Notes: generated from the letters alone by a model not told the origin. 64,000 nucleotides of DNA from Burkholderia pyrrocinia (GCF_001028665.1 NZ_CP011503.1:558001-622000), one strand, 5' to 3'; counted from the first letter of the stretch, positions 30,300 through 41,469 are shown. Numbers and translations are program-made.

Positions 30300-31574
30300 A
30301 TGAGCATGATCGAAATCGATCCCCCCGGCTTTCAGCCGCCCCGCCCCGTCGCCGGCGACGACGGGAACCGGCGCACCGTGCTGTACGGCGGCTACACCGT
30401 GTTCAGCGTGTTCCAGCCCGTTTTCTCGGTGTCGCACCGCCGCGCGATCGGCTATCACGCGTCGCTGCGCGCGCACGACGAGGAAAGCCGCCAGGTGGCG
30501 TCGCACGAGGTGTTCACGCAGGCGGCACGGCGCGGCGACCTGCTCGAACTCGGCCGGCTCGCCGAATCGCTGCATCTGGGCAACTTCCACGCGTTCGACA
30601 GTCACGACGAATGGCTCTTCCTGAGCCTGCATCCGGCCGCGCTGATGGACACCATCTACGGCGATGCGCTGCTCGCGAACCTGAAGGCGCTCGGACTGCC
30701 GCCGCACCGCGTGGTGCTCGAGGTGCCCGAGCAGGCGGGCGGCGAGACGCCGCGTTATGCAGCGATCGTCGACGGGCTGCGCAAGGCCGGCTTCCTGATC
30801 GCGCTCGGCGGGTTCGGCGCGAAGCATTCGAACATCGACCGCGTGTGGCACCTGCATCCGGACATCGTCACGCTCGACCGCGGCATCCTCGCGCAGGCGA
30901 GCGAGCACTCGCATCTCGAACGCGTGCTGCCGGGGCTCGTGTCGCTGCTGCACGAATCCGGCCAGCTCGTGCTGATGGGCGGCCTGTCGACCGAGCGCGA
31001 CGCAATGATCGCGCTCGAGTGCAACGTCGATTTCGTGCAGGGCCAGTATTTCGCGGGGCCAAGCGTCGACCCGGTGCAACCGCAGGCCGCCGCGGGCTGC
31101 ATGGATACGCTGTCAGCCGCGCTGCGGCTGCGCGTCGCGCAACGCGAGCGCAAGCAGGCGGAACGGCTCGCGCCGTATGTCGCCGCGCTCGAGGAAGCGA
31201 GCCAGAAGCTCGGCGCGGGCGCATCGCTCACCGACGCGGCCGCCGCCGTGCTCGGGCTGCCCGAGACCGCGCGCTGCTTCCTGCTCGACGCATCGGGGCG
31301 CCAGATCGGCGACAACGTGCTCGCGCGCGGCAGCGTATCGCAGCGCGCCAAGCGCTTCCGGCCGCTGCTGCATTCCGAGGGCGCGAGCTGGGAGCGCCGC
31401 CCGTACTTCATCGACGCGATGCGCGCGCCGGGCCGCGTGCATCTGACGCCGCCCTACCTGTCGATCAACGAGGCACACCTGTGCGTGACCGCGTCGGTCG
31501 CCGCACCCGTCGCGGCCGGCATGCAGGTGCTGTGCGTCGACATCAACTGGGAAGCGGCGCTCAGCCGCGAATGA
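30300..31574 (+). CDS. Degenerate EAL-domain protein
   Basis: 424 residues. Residues about 30-255 have the EAL fold: VFQPVFSV, FLSLHPAAL, VVLEVPEQ, LIALGGFGAKHSN, PDIVTLDRGIL, and DFVQGQYFAGP. The catalytic positions are lost: the EAL triplet region reads YHASLR, the DDFG loop reads LGGFG, and the metal-binding Asn, Asp and Lys are replaced. It is therefore unlikely to hydrolyse cyclic di-GMP and may bind it or act through protein contacts. Residues 265-424 resemble the PAS/PDC-like domain that follows EAL in some proteins. No transmembrane segment. Confidence 0.85.
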   Translation: MSMIEIDPPGFQPPRPVAGDDGNRRTVLYGGYTVFSVFQPVFSVSHRRAIGYHASLRAHDEESRQVASHEVFTQAARRGDLLELGRLAESLHLGNFHAFDSHDEWLFLSLHPAALMDTIYGDALLANLKALGLPPHRVVLEVPEQAGGETPRYAAIVDGLRKAGFLIALGGFGAKHSNIDRVWHLHPDIVTLDRGILAQASEHSHLERVLPGLVSLLHESGQLVLMGGLSTERDAMIALECNVDFVQGQYFAGPSVDPVQPQAAAGCMDTLSAALRLRVAQRERKQAERLAPYVAALEEASQKLGAGASLTDAAAAVLGLPETARCFLLDASGRQIGDNVLARGSVSQRAKRFRPLLHSEGASWERRPYFIDAMRAPGRVHLTPPYLSINEAHLCVTASVAAPVAAGMQVLCVDINWEAALSRE

Positions 31575-31593
31575 ACGCGACGGCGCGCCGCCT

Positions 31594-32199
31594 TCACGCG
31601 GCAGCGGCCGCCTTGCGCACGATCAGCCGGTGCACGCGCTTGCCGGACGACGCGCTGACGACTTCATGCTCGTCGATCACGTGCATGCCGGCGCCGAGCG
31701 CCGCATGCATCCGCGCGGAGTCGAGCGGCGTATAGAGGCGGCCGCGCTCGTCGCGCAGCGCGCCGTTTCCGGCCACCCGCCAGCTCAGGTACAGCGTGCC
31801 GCCCGGCATCAGGAGATCGGCCAGTCGCGCGGCGGCCGCCGCCGCGTCCGCGTGTTCGAGGTGCATGACGACCGTCTCGCACAGCACGTTGCGAAACGCG
31901 CCGGACGGCACGCCGGCCAGCGCCGGCAGTGCGGACAGTTCAAAGCTCAGGTCGGGATGGCGCCGCCGCGCTTCGTCGAGCAGCGCGGCGCTCGCGTCGT
32001 AGCCGCGCACGACGAAGCCGCGCGAAGCGAGCCAGGCTGTATCGCGCCCTGCTCCGCAGCCGACGTCGGCGGTCGGCCCAGGCGAGAAATGCTGTTCGAG
32101 CAGCGCATACATGTCGTCGGGCGCGGCCTGGTCGAGCCAGTCCTGCGCATATTGCGCGGCATGGGCGTCGTAGGCGTCGAGAGTCGGGCGATCGACCAT
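31594..32199 (-). CDS. Class I SAM-dependent methyltransferase
   Basis: 201 residues. Motif I is ADVGCGAGRDTAWLA (about 43-57), followed by VRGYDAS (motif II acidic residue) and a LLMPGGTLYLSW motif. The N-terminal YDAHAAQYAQDW is common in small-molecule methylases. Substrate unknown. It is convergent with the EAL gene (19 bases between stops). Confidence 0.88.
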   Translation of the reverse strand: MVDRPTLDAYDAHAAQYAQDWLDQAAPDDMYALLEQHFSPGPTADVGCGAGRDTAWLASRGFVVRGYDASAALLDEARRRHPDLSFELSALPALAGVPSGAFRNVLCETVVMHLEHADAAAAAARLADLLMPGGTLYLSWRVAGNGALRDERGRLYTPLDSARMHAALGAGMHVIDEHEVVSASSGKRVHRLIVRKAAAAA

Positions 32200-32304
32200 G
32201 GTGATGGCTCCGCATAGGCGTCGTATGACGCACCTCGCATCTTAGCCGTTGCGCCCCGCCTGTGGCATCGCGTACGACCCGCGCAACGATGGCGCAAAGC
32301 CGGC

Positions 32305-33351
32305 CTACGCGGCCCGCGCGGCGCCCGTGCGCGGCGCCTGCGCGGTCAGCTCGGCCCACAGCGCGTGGCCGCGCCACGCCGGACGGGCCGCAGCGTTTTC
32401 CGCGTCATGGACGAGCGCGCACAGTCGCGCGTTGACGGGTGCCTGCGCGCCGAAGCGTGTGGCCAGCCGCACGATCTCGCCATTGATCCACTCGACTTCC
32501 GTCGCACGGCGCGCCGCGAGATCGTCGGACATCGACGAACGCGCAAGCGGATCGATCGCGAGCATCCGGCCGCCGAGCACGCGGAAAGCCGCATCGGGCA
32601 GATCGAGCACGGCGGGGATCCACGCGGCCGGCAATGGCGTCAGCCGCGCGGGGCGGATCGCGGCGCGCGCAAGCCAGTGCAGCGCTTCGCGCTGGGCCAG
32701 TGCGACGCAGCGGCGGTACGCACGCTGCGCGAGTTCGTCGCGCAGCGGCAGGTTCGCGAGCGCATTGACCGCGTTGTTCAGGTTGAGCAGCAGCTTCGCC
32801 CATTGCACGGCCGGCATGTCGCGATGCAGCGCGAGCGGCAGCCCGGCACGCGCGAATGCGCCGATGAAAGGCTGCAGCGCGGGCGACGCCTCGGCCGCGA
32901 GCGCGCCGGCCGAACCCTGGTGAAACGCGCCGGGCCCGCGCTCGATCACGTTGAACGGCACCATGCCGGCCAGCACGGTCGCTTGCGGCAGCGCGTCGCG
33001 CAGCACGTCGGCATTGTGCAGGCCGTTCTGGAAACTGATCACGACCGTGCCGGGCCGCAGCACGCCGGCGAGCTGCGCCGCGGCGTCGCGCGTCGCGGCC
33101 GACTTCACCGCGACGAGCACGAGCCGCGCGGTGGCCGCGGCGGCCGGATCGGTCGCGAACGCGACATCGGCCGGCGCGAGCGTCGCGCGATAGCCGCGCT
33201 GGTCGGTCAGCGTGAGCCCGTGCAGATGAATCGCGTCGCCGATCCGCGCGCGGCCGACCAGCGTCACTGGCGCGCCGGCTGCCGCAAGCCGGCCGCCGAG
33301 ATAACAACCGACGGCGCCCGCGCCGACCACGCAGACCGGCGCGTCAGACAT
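32305..33351 (-). CDS. panE: 2-dehydropantoate 2-reductase family (PanE-like)
   Basis: NADPH-dependent ketopantoate reductase family, pantothenate pathway. 348 residues. The N-terminal Rossmann motif is VVGAGAVGCYLGGRLAAAG, then LVAVKSAAT, SFQNGLHN and a C-terminal helical domain with KLLLNLNNAVNAL containing the catalytic lysine. Several paralogues of this family exist in Burkholderia, so the ketopantoate role is likely but not certain. The ATG at 33351 overlaps the stop of the upstream Mpo1-like gene by 8 bases, indicating a two-gene unit. Confidence 0.85.
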   Translation of the reverse strand: MSDAPVCVVGAGAVGCYLGGRLAAAGAPVTLVGRARIGDAIHLHGLTLTDQRGYRATLAPADVAFATDPAAAATARLVLVAVKSAATRDAAAQLAGVLRPGTVVISFQNGLHNADVLRDALPQATVLAGMVPFNVIERGPGAFHQGSAGALAAEASPALQPFIGAFARAGLPLALHRDMPAVQWAKLLLNLNNAVNALANLPLRDELAQRAYRRCVALAQREALHWLARAAIRPARLTPLPAAWIPAVLDLPDAAFRVLGGRMLAIDPLARSSMSDDLAARRATEVEWINGEIVRLATRFGAQAPVNARLCALVHDAENAAARPAWRGHALWAELTAQAPRTGAARAA

Positions 33352-33868
33352 GCGAGTGCGCGCCGCCGTGCACGGGCCCGGCCCGCCGCTCGACTTCGCG
33401 GCGCACGTCGCCGCGCAGCCCCGCGAAGAACGCGACCTCGGCGACGACGAACAGCGGCCCGACCATCAGGCCGACCAGATCGTCGACGAATGCGGGCTTG
33501 CGCCCTTCGAACCAGTGCCCGACGAACTGCACGATCCAGCCGACGACGAACGCGCCGATGCCGATCGCGAGCCATTGCGCGGTCGGCAGCAGCGCGAGCG
33601 CCTGTGCGGCCCACAGGCCGAGCGCGAACAGCGCGGTCATCACGATCCCGAACCGCAGGTCGAGACGCAGGTAGAACACCGCGAACGCGACGGCGAGCAG
33701 CAGTGCCGGCGACAGCGCGATGCCGGCCAGCATCCCGATCGCCGGCCGCGACAGCAGCACCTCGACCGCGAACACGATCATCGGGATGCCGACCAGATGC
33801 GTCGCGATGTTGCGCGCGTCGCGATGGTAGGCCGCATACTGGGAAAGATGGTCTTCGAGCGTCTTCAT
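33344..33868 (-). CDS. Mpo1-like (DUF962) membrane protein
   Basis: 174 residues, four hydrophobic segments. The start MKTLEDHLSQYAAYHRDARN and the H-x3-N-x3-H pattern (YHRDARNIATH) with a later GHWFEGRKPA are the hallmarks of the DUF962/YGL010w family. The yeast member Mpo1 is an iron-dependent dioxygenase of 2-hydroxy fatty acids; bacterial function is not established, so this is transfer by family. ATG at 33868 has AGGAG upstream. It overlaps panE by 8 bases. Confidence 0.85.
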   Translation of the reverse strand: MKTLEDHLSQYAAYHRDARNIATHLVGIPMIVFAVEVLLSRPAIGMLAGIALSPALLLAVAFAVFYLRLDLRFGIVMTALFALGLWAAQALALLPTAQWLAIGIGAFVVGWIVQFVGHWFEGRKPAFVDDLVGLMVGPLFVVAEVAFFAGLRGDVRREVERRAGPVHGGAHSHV

Positions 33869-33949
33869 CGCGTCTCCTGGTCGGTTATTGAGCGCTATGA
33901 TGCGCGTCACGCCCGAGAACCTCTGTCAGCTACCCGACATCGCGTGCCC

Positions 33950-34657
33950 ATGCCTTCGTCGCTCGCCCCCTACCTGCCGCAGATCGAAGCGAACCCGTGG
34001 TTCGCCGCGCTGCCGCCCGCGTTGCGCGCGGACCTGCTCGGCCGTGCAGCGCTGCGCCGCCTGCCGGCCGGCCACGCGCTGTTCCGGCGCGGCGACCCGC
34101 CGTGCGGGCTGTACGCGGTACTGGCCGGTTCACTCACGATAGGTGCGGTCGACCCGCAGGGCAAGGAAGCACTGCTGACGGTCGCCGAGCCCGTCACGTG
34201 GTTCGGCGAAATCGCGCTGTTCGACGGCCAGCCGCGCACGCACGACGCGATCGCGCTCGACGACGCGCTGCTGCTGCACGTGCCGCAAACCGCGCTGCTC
34301 GCGATTCTCGACGCGACGCCGCAATACTGGCGGCAGTTCGCGCTGCTGATGGCGCAAAAGCTGCGCCTGAGCTTCCTGACCGTCGAATCGATGAGCGTGA
34401 TGCCGGCCGCGCAGCGGCTCGCCGCGCGCCTGCTGATGATCGCCGAAGGCTACGGCGGCATCAGCGCCGGGCGCACGCGCGTGCGGCTGTCGCAGGAAAC
34501 GCTCGCGTCGATGCTGTCGCTGACGCGGCAGACCACCAACCAGTTGCTGAAGGCGCTGCAGGCCGACGGCATCGTGCGGCTGCATGTCGGCGAGATCGAA
34601 CTCGTCGACATCGACGCGTTGCGCCACGCGAGCGGGCTGGGCAACGGTACGCACTGA
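33950..34657 (+). CDS. Crp/Fnr-family transcriptional regulator
   Basis: 235 residues. Residues about 10-130 are a cyclic-nucleotide-binding-type beta barrel (FRRGDPPCGLYAVLAGSLTIG, WFGEIALFDGQPRTHDA). A long dimer helix follows, then a winged helix at about 165-230 (RLSQETLASMLSLTRQTTNQLLKAL, DGIVRLHVGEIELVD). There is no N-terminal cysteine cluster, so it is not an Fe-S Fnr. In the effector pocket it has FDGQPRTHDA where Crp has the cAMP-binding RSA motif, so the ligand is uncertain. ATG at 33950 lacks a clear ribosome site, leaving the start less certain. It is divergent from the Mpo1-like gene. Confidence 0.88.
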   Translation: MPSSLAPYLPQIEANPWFAALPPALRADLLGRAALRRLPAGHALFRRGDPPCGLYAVLAGSLTIGAVDPQGKEALLTVAEPVTWFGEIALFDGQPRTHDAIALDDALLLHVPQTALLAILDATPQYWRQFALLMAQKLRLSFLTVESMSVMPAAQRLAARLLMIAEGYGGISAGRTRVRLSQETLASMLSLTRQTTNQLLKALQADGIVRLHVGEIELVDIDALRHASGLGNGTH

Positions 34658-34760
34658 ACACCGCGCAACGGCCGCCACGCGACGCCCCGCCGTCGCCGCG
34701 TTGCGCTATCGCGGCGGATCGTCCGTTTGCCCCGCGCGCCGTCTTGCCGGACAAAAACAA

Positions 34761-34786
34761 AAAAGCCCTCGTTTCGAGGGCTTTTT
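34761..34786. terminator. Bidirectional terminator between crp-like gene and sodB
   Basis: AAAAGCCCTCG / CGAGGGCTTTTT around a TTT loop. A run and T run on the two sides serve both convergent genes. Confidence 0.9.
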
Positions 34787-34826
34787 CGTGGGTGCCGCGC
34801 GCTGTAGAAGCGCGCAGGCGCCGGAC

Positions 34827-35405
34827 TTACGCGAAGTTCTTCGCTGCGAAGTCCCAGTTCACGATGTTCCAGAACGCTTCGACGAACTTCGGACGTGCGT
34901 TGCGGTAGTCGATGTAGTACGCGTGTTCCCACACGTCGATCGTCAGCAGTGCCTTGTCGGCGGTCGTCAGCGGCGTCGCTGCGTTGCTCGTCGACACGAT
35001 GTCGAGCGAACCGTCAGCCTTCTTCACCAGCCATGCCCAGCCCGAACCGAACGTGCCGACTGCAGCCTTCGTGAACGCTTCCTTGAAGGCGTCGTACGAA
35101 CCCCACTTCGCGTTGATCGCATCGCCCAGCGCGCCCGTCGGTGCGCCGCCGCCGTTCGGCGACAGGCTGTTCCAGAAGAACGTGTGGTTCCAGATTTGCG
35201 CGGCGTTGTTGAAGATGCCGCCCGACGACTTCTTCACGATCTCTTCCAGCGACAGGTTTTCGAATTCCGTGCCCGGGATCAGATTGTTCAGGTTCGTCAC
35301 ATAAGCCTGATGGTGCTTGCCGTAGTGGTACTGGATCGTCTCGAGCGAGATGGTCGGCGCGAGTGCGTCTTCAGCGTACGGGAGCGGCGGGAGCGTATGA
35401 GCCAT
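34827..35405 (-). CDS. sodB: Superoxide dismutase, Fe type
   Basis: Cytoplasmic dismutation of superoxide. 192 residues from the ATG at 35405; a longer in-frame version adds non-family residues. Metal ligands are H27, H74, D157 and H161 ([16 protein letters not shown]). The [14 protein letters not shown] and FGSGWAWLV blocks are typical of the iron enzyme rather than the manganese one. Codon use is biased as in strongly expressed genes. It is monocistronic. Confidence 0.96.
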   Translation of the reverse strand: MAHTLPPLPYAEDALAPTISLETIQYHYGKHHQAYVTNLNNLIPGTEFENLSLEEIVKKSSGGIFNNAAQIWNHTFFWNSLSPNGGGAPTGALGDAINAKWGSYDAFKEAFTKAAVGTFGSGWAWLVKKADGSLDIVSTSNAATPLTTADKALLTIDVWEHAYYIDYRNARPKFVEAFWNIVNWDFAAKNFA

Positions 35406-35631
35406 GGCGATTCCTTCGTTGAGTATGTAGGGGGGCTTGTGTTGAATGCTGCCGAGCGTCCGATTGTAGGCGAGGACGAATAACCCCGCAAACTCACGGG
35501 CCATTTATCCGCGGTATGCGGAAAAGCGATGTTGGCGCATCGTCCGGCAGGACGAGCCGGCAGAGCGCCGCATCCGTTCCCGTGCGCGGGACGCCCGTTT
35601 CGACCCGTCGCTTCGCGTGCGCCGGTTAACG

Positions 35632-37014
35632 TCAGATCGTATCGGTGAGGCGCGGCTGCACGTCGGCGAGCGTGACGTCGGCCGAGCCTTCGGCGAGATG
35701 CACGGTCAGACGCCGCTGCGGCTTCAGCGCGTTCGGCGCGCGCACCGCGCGACCCGTCTGCGCATCGATGAGCGCCGCATAGCCGCGCTCGAGCGTGCGC
35801 TGCGGGCTCAGCACCTCGAGCCGCGCCGCACAGGCTGACACACGTGCCGTGTCGCGTTCGTGACGGCGCTGCAATGCAACCGCGAGACGCTGCGACAGCC
35901 CCGCGAGCGCCTGGCGCGCCTGTGACGGATCGGGTCGCGCGCGCTGCCAGCGCAACTGCGCGAGCGCGAACCGCGCGCGCGCGTCGCGCACCGGCCGCGA
36001 CGCCGCCGACGCGAGCCGCACCGCGAGCTGCTCGACGTGCGTGCGCTGCCGCTGCAGCCGCTCGGCCGGGCTCACGAGCCGGCGCGCGAGCCAGTCGAGC
36101 TGCTGCGCGCGCTGTTCGAGCCTGCGTTCCATGCCGCGCGCGAGCGCACGCTGGCGGTCGCCGACCTCGCGCAGCAGCAGCGCGCGCTGCGGGCTCGCGA
36201 GCTCGGCCGCGCCGGTCGGCGTCGGCGCGCGCACGTCGGCCGCGAAGTCAGCGATCGTGAAATCGGTTTCGTGCCCGACGCCGCTGACGACCGGCAGCTC
36301 GCTCGCCGCGATCGCGCGCGCCAGCGCTTCGTCGTTGAACGACCACAGATCCTCGATCGAGCCGCCGCCGCGGCAGACCAGCAGCACGTCGACCTCGCGC
36401 CGCGCATTCGCGGCCTCGACGGCCGCGACGAGCTTTTCGGCGGAACCGGCACCCTGCACGGGCGCCGGATAGACGATCACCGGAATGTGCGGCGCGCGGC
36501 GCGCAAGCGTGGTCAGCACATCGCGCAGCGCGGCGGCCTGCAGCGACGTGACGATGCCGATCGCGCGCGGGTGGGCCGGCAGCGGCCGCTTGCGCTCGGG
36601 CGCGAAGAGGCCCTCGCCCTCGAGCTGCGCCTTCAACCGCAGGAACGCCTCGTACAGGCGCCCCTGCCCGGTGCGCCGCACGGCCTCGACGTTGAGCTGC
36701 ACTTCGCCGCGCGGCTCGTACATCGTGACGACCGCGCGCACCTCGATCCGGTCGCCTTCGCGCGGCGTGAATTCCGCGTATTGGGCACGGCCGCGGAACA
36801 TCACGCAGCGCATCTGCGCCTGCTGGTCCTTGATCGAGAAATACCAGTGGCCGCTCGCGGCGCGCGTGAAATTCGACACTTCGCCCGAAATCCACAGCAG
36901 CGGAAACGAGCGCTCGAGCATCGTCGAAATCGCGCGATTGAGCGCCGAAACGGGAATCACTTCGTCGCCGCTGCGGGTCGCGCCGGGTGCTGCAAAAGGG
37001 GAGTCGGAAGACAT
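35632..37014 (-). CDS. xseA: Exodeoxyribonuclease VII large subunit
   Basis: Single-strand DNA exonuclease subunit used in mismatch repair and recombination. 460 residues from the ATG at 37014; upstream in-frame sequence is not homologous. An N-terminal OB fold ([30 protein letters not shown]) precedes the catalytic region with [29 protein letters not shown] and [28 protein letters not shown], given here as short blocks, and a long Arg-rich coiled coil. The small subunit gene xseB is not in the window, so the complex is encoded at two loci. Confidence 0.95.
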   Translation of the reverse strand: MSSDSPFAAPGATRSGDEVIPVSALNRAISTMLERSFPLLWISGEVSNFTRAASGHWYFSIKDQQAQMRCVMFRGRAQYAEFTPREGDRIEVRAVVTMYEPRGEVQLNVEAVRRTGQGRLYEAFLRLKAQLEGEGLFAPERKRPLPAHPRAIGIVTSLQAAALRDVLTTLARRAPHIPVIVYPAPVQGAGSAEKLVAAVEAANARREVDVLLVCRGGGSIEDLWSFNDEALARAIAASELPVVSGVGHETDFTIADFAADVRAPTPTGAAELASPQRALLLREVGDRQRALARGMERRLEQRAQQLDWLARRLVSPAERLQRQRTHVEQLAVRLASAASRPVRDARARFALAQLRWQRARPDPSQARQALAGLSQRLAVALQRRHERDTARVSACAARLEVLSPQRTLERGYAALIDAQTGRAVRAPNALKPQRRLTVHLAEGSADVTLADVQPRLTDTI

Positions 37015-37464
37015 GGACGGTCGGATGAATGCTGGCGGCGACACGATAGTCCGACACGCGCACGGCGTCCAGCACCGGTCGCATGCGTCGCGACGCGCGG
37101 AAGGTGTCCACACTTTGGCAATCGTGCACGTAAAACGCTTTGAAACCGCGAAAAAAACCAGACGATTCGCGATAACACTTTGATTTTTATAGATTTTTAA
37201 ACCTTTCGAAATGATTCTCATCCGATTCGAGGCCCACCCGGCGGGCGTTTGAGGCCATCGACCGGGGAGTTCTTCACAGAGTTATCCACAGCCCGTCGCG
37301 ATCCGGCCCCGCGGGATGCGTCGGCCGGTCGCGCTTGCCGCGTCCGCATGCGGCGCGCTAGAGTGCCGCCTTCCGCAGACCCCGCGGCATGCGCCGCCCA
37401 ACGGAGAATCCGCCTTGACGAATCCGTCCCACGCCGCGGCGCACGACGCGCCGCGCCCGGCCCG
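37015..37464. other. Intergenic region between divergent xseA and lpxK
   Basis: About 450 bases. Bases 37143-37215 are sharply AT-rich and probably contain the xseA promoter. A 17-codon TTG-initiated reading frame (37415-37468) precedes lpxK, with GGAG at 37403-37406, and its TGA overlaps the lpxK ATG. Otherwise nothing recognisable. Confidence 0.55.
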
Positions 37465-38493
37465 ATGAGCGCGCCCGGCGGCCCGCTCGGCCGGCTCGAA
37501 GCGCGCCTGACACGCGAATGGCAGCGGCGCGGCGCACTCGCGTGGGCGCTCACGCCGTTCGCCTGCGTGTTCGGCCTGTGCGCAGCGCTGCGGCGTACCG
37601 CCTACGCACAGGGCTGGAAGAAGTCGGTCGACGTCGGCGTGCCCGTCGTCGTAGTCGGCAACGTGACCGTCGGCGGCACCGGCAAGACGCCGACCGTGAT
37701 CGCGCTCGTCGACGCGTTGCGCGCGGCCGGCTTCACGCCCGGCATCGTGTCGCGTGGCTACGGCGCGAACGTGAAAGCGCCGACCGCGGTCACCCCCGCA
37801 TCGCGCGCAAGCGTGGGCGGCGACGAGCCGCTGCTGATCGCGCGCCGCACCGGCGCGCCCGTCTGGGTGTGCCCCGACCGCGTCGCGGCCGCGCAGGCGC
37901 TGCGCGCCGCGCATCCGGACGTCGACGTGATCGTCAGCGACGACGGCCTGCAGCACTACCGCCTCGCGCGCACCGTCGAGCTCGTCGTGTTCGACCACCG
38001 GCTCGGCGGCAACGGCTTCCTGCTGCCGGCCGGCCCGCTGCGCGAGCCGCTGTCGCGGCACCGCGACGCCACGCTCGTCAACGACCCATACAGCGGCGCG
38101 CTGCCGCCGTGGCCCGACACCTACGCGCTCGCGCTCACGCCGGGCGCCGCGTGGCACCTCGACCAGCCCGCGCTGCGCCGCCCGCTGTCGCAGTTCGCGC
38201 ACGAGCGCGTGCTCGCCGCGGCCGGCATCGGTGCGCCGGAGCGCTTCTTTGCGACACTGCGCGCGGCCGGTCTCGCGCCGGCGACGCGCGCGCTGCCCGA
38301 CCACTACGCGTTTGCCGACAATCCGTTCGTCGACGACGCCGTCGATGCGATCCTGATCACCGAGAAGGATGCAGTAAAATTGGGCGCTTCCTGGCGCGAC
38401 GCTCGACTCTGGGTCGTCCCTGTCGAAGCCGCGCTCGACCCTCGCCTCATTGCCCTCGTTGTGGAGAAACTCCGTGGACGCTCGCCTGCTTGA
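37465..38493 (+). CDS. lpxK: Tetraacyldisaccharide 4'-kinase
   Basis: Phosphorylates the lipid A disaccharide at the 4' position at the inner membrane. 342 residues; an N-terminal hydrophobic segment is followed by the P-loop [33 protein letters not shown] and [11 protein letters not shown], and a late ITEKDAVK. The ATG at 37465 has no ribosome site of its own; it overlaps the stop of a short upstream reading frame as ATGA, which suggests coupling. It overlaps ycaR by 20 bases, and kdsB follows, so it leads a lipopolysaccharide cluster. Confidence 0.95.
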   Translation: MSAPGGPLGRLEARLTREWQRRGALAWALTPFACVFGLCAALRRTAYAQGWKKSVDVGVPVVVVGNVTVGGTGKTPTVIALVDALRAAGFTPGIVSRGYGANVKAPTAVTPASRASVGGDEPLLIARRTGAPVWVCPDRVAAAQALRAAHPDVDVIVSDDGLQHYRLARTVELVVFDHRLGGNGFLLPAGPLREPLSRHRDATLVNDPYSGALPPWPDTYALALTPGAAWHLDQPALRRPLSQFAHERVLAAAGIGAPERFFATLRAAGLAPATRALPDHYAFADNPFVDDAVDAILITEKDAVKLGASWRDARLWVVPVEAALDPRLIALVVEKLRGRSPA

Positions 38494-38668
38494 AATCCTT
38501 GTGTGCCCTATCTGCAAAGGCCCGCTCCACTATGACCGTGCCGCGCAGGAGCTGATCTGCAACGCGGACAAGCTCGCCTACCCGATCCGCGACGGCATCC
38601 CCGTGATGCTCGTCGACGAAGCGCGCCAGACCGTCGAAGGCACGCCGGTCGACCCGGCCGGCCGCTAA
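38474..38668 (+). CDS. ycaR: UPF0434/Trm112-like small zinc-ribbon protein (YcaR)
   Basis: 64 residues from a GTG at 38474, with GGAG seven bases upstream and inside the lpxK coding end. The family pattern [14 protein letters not shown] ... [13 protein letters not shown] is clear, with CxxC and one later Cys. In E. coli ycaR also lies between lpxK and kdsB. The biochemical role is not known; the Trm112 relation suggests a partner for methyltransferases, which is inference. Confidence 0.92.
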   Translation: MDARLLEILVCPICKGPLHYDRAAQELICNADKLAYPIRDGIPVMLVDEARQTVEGTPVDPAGR

Positions 38669-38793
38669 GCCGCCAGGCCGCTCGAGCGGCGCAACGATTC
38701 GAAGGCGACCCGGCCCCGGCCGGGTCGCCGAACGCCGCCGGGCGACCGGCTCCGGACGCGCCACCCGCCCCGTCCTTCTCACCGTTTCCCCCG

Positions 38794-39585
38794 ATGACTC
38801 ACCCGCAACCCTTCATCGCCGTCATTCCCGCCCGGCTCGCGTCGACGCGCCTCCCGAACAAGCCGCTCGCCGATCTCGGCGGCAAGCCGATGGTCGTGCG
38901 CGTCGCCGAACGCGCGCGCGAAGCGGGCGCGCAGCAGGTGCTCGTCGCCTCCGACGCGCAGAGCGTGCTCGATGCGGCGCGCGATCACGGCTTCGAAGCG
39001 GTGCTGACGCGTGCCGATCATCCGTCCGGCACCGACCGGCTCGCGGAAGTCGCGGCGACGTTCGGGTGGAGCGACGACACCGTCGTCGTCAACGTGCAGG
39101 GCGACGAACCGCTGATCGACCCGGTGCTCGTGCGCGACGTAGCGTCGCACCTGGCCGCGCATCCGGCCTGCGCGATCGCGACCGCAGCCCACCCGATCCA
39201 CGACGCGGCCGACGTGTTCAACCCGAACGTCGTGAAGGTCGCGCTCGACGCGCAGAGCGTCGCGCTGTACTTCTCGCGCGCGCCGATTCCGTGGAGCCGC
39301 GACGCGTACCAGCCGCACTGGCCCGACGTCGCGACGATGCCGGCCCCTGCATTTCCGGTGTACCGGCACATCGGCCTCTATGCGTATCGCGCGCGTTTCC
39401 TGCGCACCTATCCGTCGCTCGCGCAAGCGCCGATCGAACAGGCCGAGCAGCTCGAACAGCTGCGCGCGCTCTGGCACGGCGAGCGCATCGCAGTGCTAAT
39501 CACCGAGACCGCGCCCGAAGCCGGAATCGACACGCCGGCCGATCTGGCGCGCGTGCAGGCCCTTTTTCAGCCGGGTTCAAAATAA
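38794..39585 (+). CDS. kdsB: 3-deoxy-manno-octulosonate cytidylyltransferase (CMP-KDO synthetase)
   Basis: Activates KDO with CTP for transfer to lipid A. 263 residues. Signature [22 protein letters not shown] is present (nucleotide-binding loop), with [11 protein letters not shown] (metal-binding Asp) and the RHIGLYAYR block. It is 125 bases after ycaR in the same direction, probably the end of the lpxK-ycaR-kdsB operon. Confidence 0.96.
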   Translation: MTHPQPFIAVIPARLASTRLPNKPLADLGGKPMVVRVAERAREAGAQQVLVASDAQSVLDAARDHGFEAVLTRADHPSGTDRLAEVAATFGWSDDTVVVNVQGDEPLIDPVLVRDVASHLAAHPACAIATAAHPIHDAADVFNPNVVKVALDAQSVALYFSRAPIPWSRDAYQPHWPDVATMPAPAFPVYRHIGLYAYRARFLRTYPSLAQAPIEQAEQLEQLRALWHGERIAVLITETAPEAGIDTPADLARVQALFQPGSK

Positions 39586-39643
39586 CCCGTGGCATAATCA
39601 GGCGATTGTGCGAGCCGTCCGCGACCAGCGCGTCCTCGCTTGA

Positions 39644-40456
<813 letters not shown>

Positions 40457-40479
40457 AAGCACTGCGTTGCGCACCGCGA

Positions 40480-40506
40480 GCCGCCCTGTCCGGGCGGCTT
40501 TTTTTT
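40480..40506 (+). terminator. Terminator after adk
   Basis: GCCGCCC / GGGCGGC stem, five-base loop, then eight T. Confidence 0.92.
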
Positions 40507-40703
40507 CGCCCGGCCGAGATTCGCACGATCGTTCTTGTCTCGCCGCTGCGCGATGGCGCCTCGTACAATCGGTTGGATGCATGCGCCCCGCCAACCGGCG
40601 CACGGCTTTTCAGCCGATCGCTTCGCATCGGACAGCACAACCGCTTTGCATGGGACCTCCCTGAGCGCTAAAGCGCCAAGGGTGGTCGACAAAGGAGACA
40701 GTC

Positions 40704-41462
40704 ATGGAGATTCGCGGCAACGTCTTTCTGATCACGGGCGGCGCATCGGGCCTCGGCGCCGGAACGGCGCGGATGCTCGCGCAGGCAGGCGGCAAGGTCG
40801 TGCTCGCCGACCTGAACGAGGCGGCGGGCGCCGCGCTCGCGACCGAACTGGGCGGCGTATTCGTACGATGCGACGTGTCGAGCGAAGCCGACGCGCAGGC
40901 GGCCGTCGACGCGGCAACGCGCGCAGGCACGCTGCGCGGCCTCGTGAACTGCGCGGGCATCGCGCCCGCCGCGAAGACCGTCGGCAAGGACGGCGCGCAT
41001 CCGCTCGACGTGTTCGCGAAGACGATCAACGTGAACCTCGTCGGCACGTTCAACATGATCCGGCTCGCGGCGGCCGCGATGGCCGCAACCGCGCCGACGG
41101 CCGACGGCGAGCGCGGCGTGATCGTCAGCACCGCGTCGGTCGCCGCATTCGACGGACAGATCGGCCAGGCTGCGTACGCGGCCTCGAAGGCCGGCGTCGC
41201 GGGCATGACGCTGCCGATCGCGCGCGACCTGTCGCGCAGCGGCATCCGCGTGATGACGATCGCGCCCGGCCTGTTCGAGACGCCGATGCTGCTCGGCATG
41301 CCGCAGGACGTGCAGGACGCGCTCGGCGCGATGGTGCCGTTCCCGCCGCGGCTCGGCAAACCGGCCGAATACGCGATGCTGGTGCGCCAGATCGTCGAGA
41401 ATCCGATGCTCAACGGCGAAGTGATCCGCCTCGACGGCGCGATCCGGATGCAGCCGAAGTAA
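40704..41462 (+). CDS. Short-chain dehydrogenase, 3-hydroxyacyl-CoA dehydrogenase type II-like
   Basis: 252 residues. Cofactor motif [20 protein letters not shown], the catalytic serine in [10 protein letters not shown] and YAASKAG (Tyr/Lys). The overall pattern, including the long insertion after NCAGIA and the APGLFETPM segment, matches the HSD17B10/3-hydroxy-2-methylbutyryl-CoA dehydrogenase group, which works on short branched acyl-CoA in isoleucine and fatty-acid breakdown. AAAGGAG precedes the ATG at 40704. No other beta-oxidation gene is adjacent, so substrate is family-based. Confidence 0.88.
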   Translation: MEIRGNVFLITGGASGLGAGTARMLAQAGGKVVLADLNEAAGAALATELGGVFVRCDVSSEADAQAAVDAATRAGTLRGLVNCAGIAPAAKTVGKDGAHPLDVFAKTINVNLVGTFNMIRLAAAAMAATAPTADGERGVIVSTASVAAFDGQIGQAAYAASKAGVAGMTLPIARDLSRSGIRVMTIAPGLFETPMLLGMPQDVQDALGAMVPFPPRLGKPAEYAMLVRQIVENPMLNGEVIRLDGAIRMQPK

Positions 41463-41469
41463 GCGCGCA

